Source: Kitasatospora sp. CB01950 (GTDB lineage: Bacteria; Actinomycetota; Actinomycetes; Streptomycetales; Streptomycetaceae). Taken from it: 64,000 bases of DNA. The stretch spans positions 1-64,000 of the forward strand of contig NZ_LISX01000001.1 in assembly GCF_001905465.1 (NCBI RefSeq), in the 5' to 3' direction. The notes under the pieces were generated by a model, which saw only the letters and a list, made by a program, of their open reading frames with translations, was not told the origin of the DNA and did not search any database. The position numbers and the translations under genes were made by a program. Of the stretch, positions 63,997 to 64,000 are shown piece by piece (position 1 is the first letter of the stretch; every line of letters begins with the position of its first letter).

Positions 63997-64000
63997 GGCG

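Overview
The window is a chromosomal segment of a high-GC filamentous actinomycete, most likely Streptomyces or the closely related Kitasatospora. The evidence is the codon use (nearly all third positions G/C, frequent GTG starts), the SsgA-like sporulation protein, class E sortases, CrgA, DUF5324, DUF3566 and DLW-39 proteins, and the conserved gene order around the replication origin. The right edge enters oriC: a dense array of DnaA boxes follows dnaN, and dnaA itself lies outside the window.

Layout, left to right. 0-4.7 kb: small membrane proteins, a cupin/TenA pair, a phage-holin-family membrane protein, an SsgA-like protein, a NUDIX hydrolase and a flavohaemoglobin-like oxidoreductase. 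4.8-9.6 kb: a translationally coupled branched-chain 2-oxoacid dehydrogenase operon (E1alpha-E1beta-E2) divergent from an Lrp/AsnC regulator, then a TetR regulator. 9.9-14.6 kb: a polytopic mannosyltransferase-like protein, the aldehyde dehydrogenase PaaN and a GT2-GtrA fusion. 14.7-21.4 kb: an FAD monooxygenase, a secreted S53 protease, an HTH protein with a long Ala/Pro linker, and a secreted NlpC/P60-like protein with duplicated C-terminal repeats. 21.4-27.0 kb: a leftward operon of J-domain/rhodanese, DUF5819, HTTM, FUSC and SPOUT methyltransferase genes. 27.2-34.7 kb: a multidomain SpoIIE-type phosphatase, a rhomboid-like membrane protein, a DUF2156/lysyltransferase-type protein and a two-component system.

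34.8-43.5 kb: tRNA-Leu, then the growth and division kinase cluster fhaA-fhaB-pstP-rodA-pbpA-pknB. 43.6-47.4 kb: two class E sortases, a trpG/pabA-type glutamine amidotransferase, a 56-aa membrane protein, DUF881 and crgA. 47.5-54.6 kb: a DnaA-box cluster, rhomboid protease, cyclophilin, DUF5324, tRNA-Ala, DLW-39, a phage-antirepressor-like gene with an unusual internal palindromic repeat, tRNA-Ile, a cyclopropane-fatty-acid-synthase-like methyltransferase and DUF3566. 54.7-64.0 kb: gyrA, gyrB, dciA, recF, gnd, dnaN and part of oriC.

Most of the right half is core replication and cell-envelope machinery. PknB, PstP and the FHA proteins form a Ser/Thr phosphorylation loop beside a RodA/PbpA synthase pair and the divisome regulator CrgA. 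The left half is metabolic and accessory. No rRNA, insertion sequence, integrase or CRISPR array was seen. The most distinctive signals are the paired, compensated palindromes inside the gene at 50965-51882; a DnaA-box cluster about 16 kb from oriC; a near-identical 14-bp inverted repeat upstream of both bkdA and paaN; and a DUF5819-HTTM pair that resembles SdpA/SdpB.
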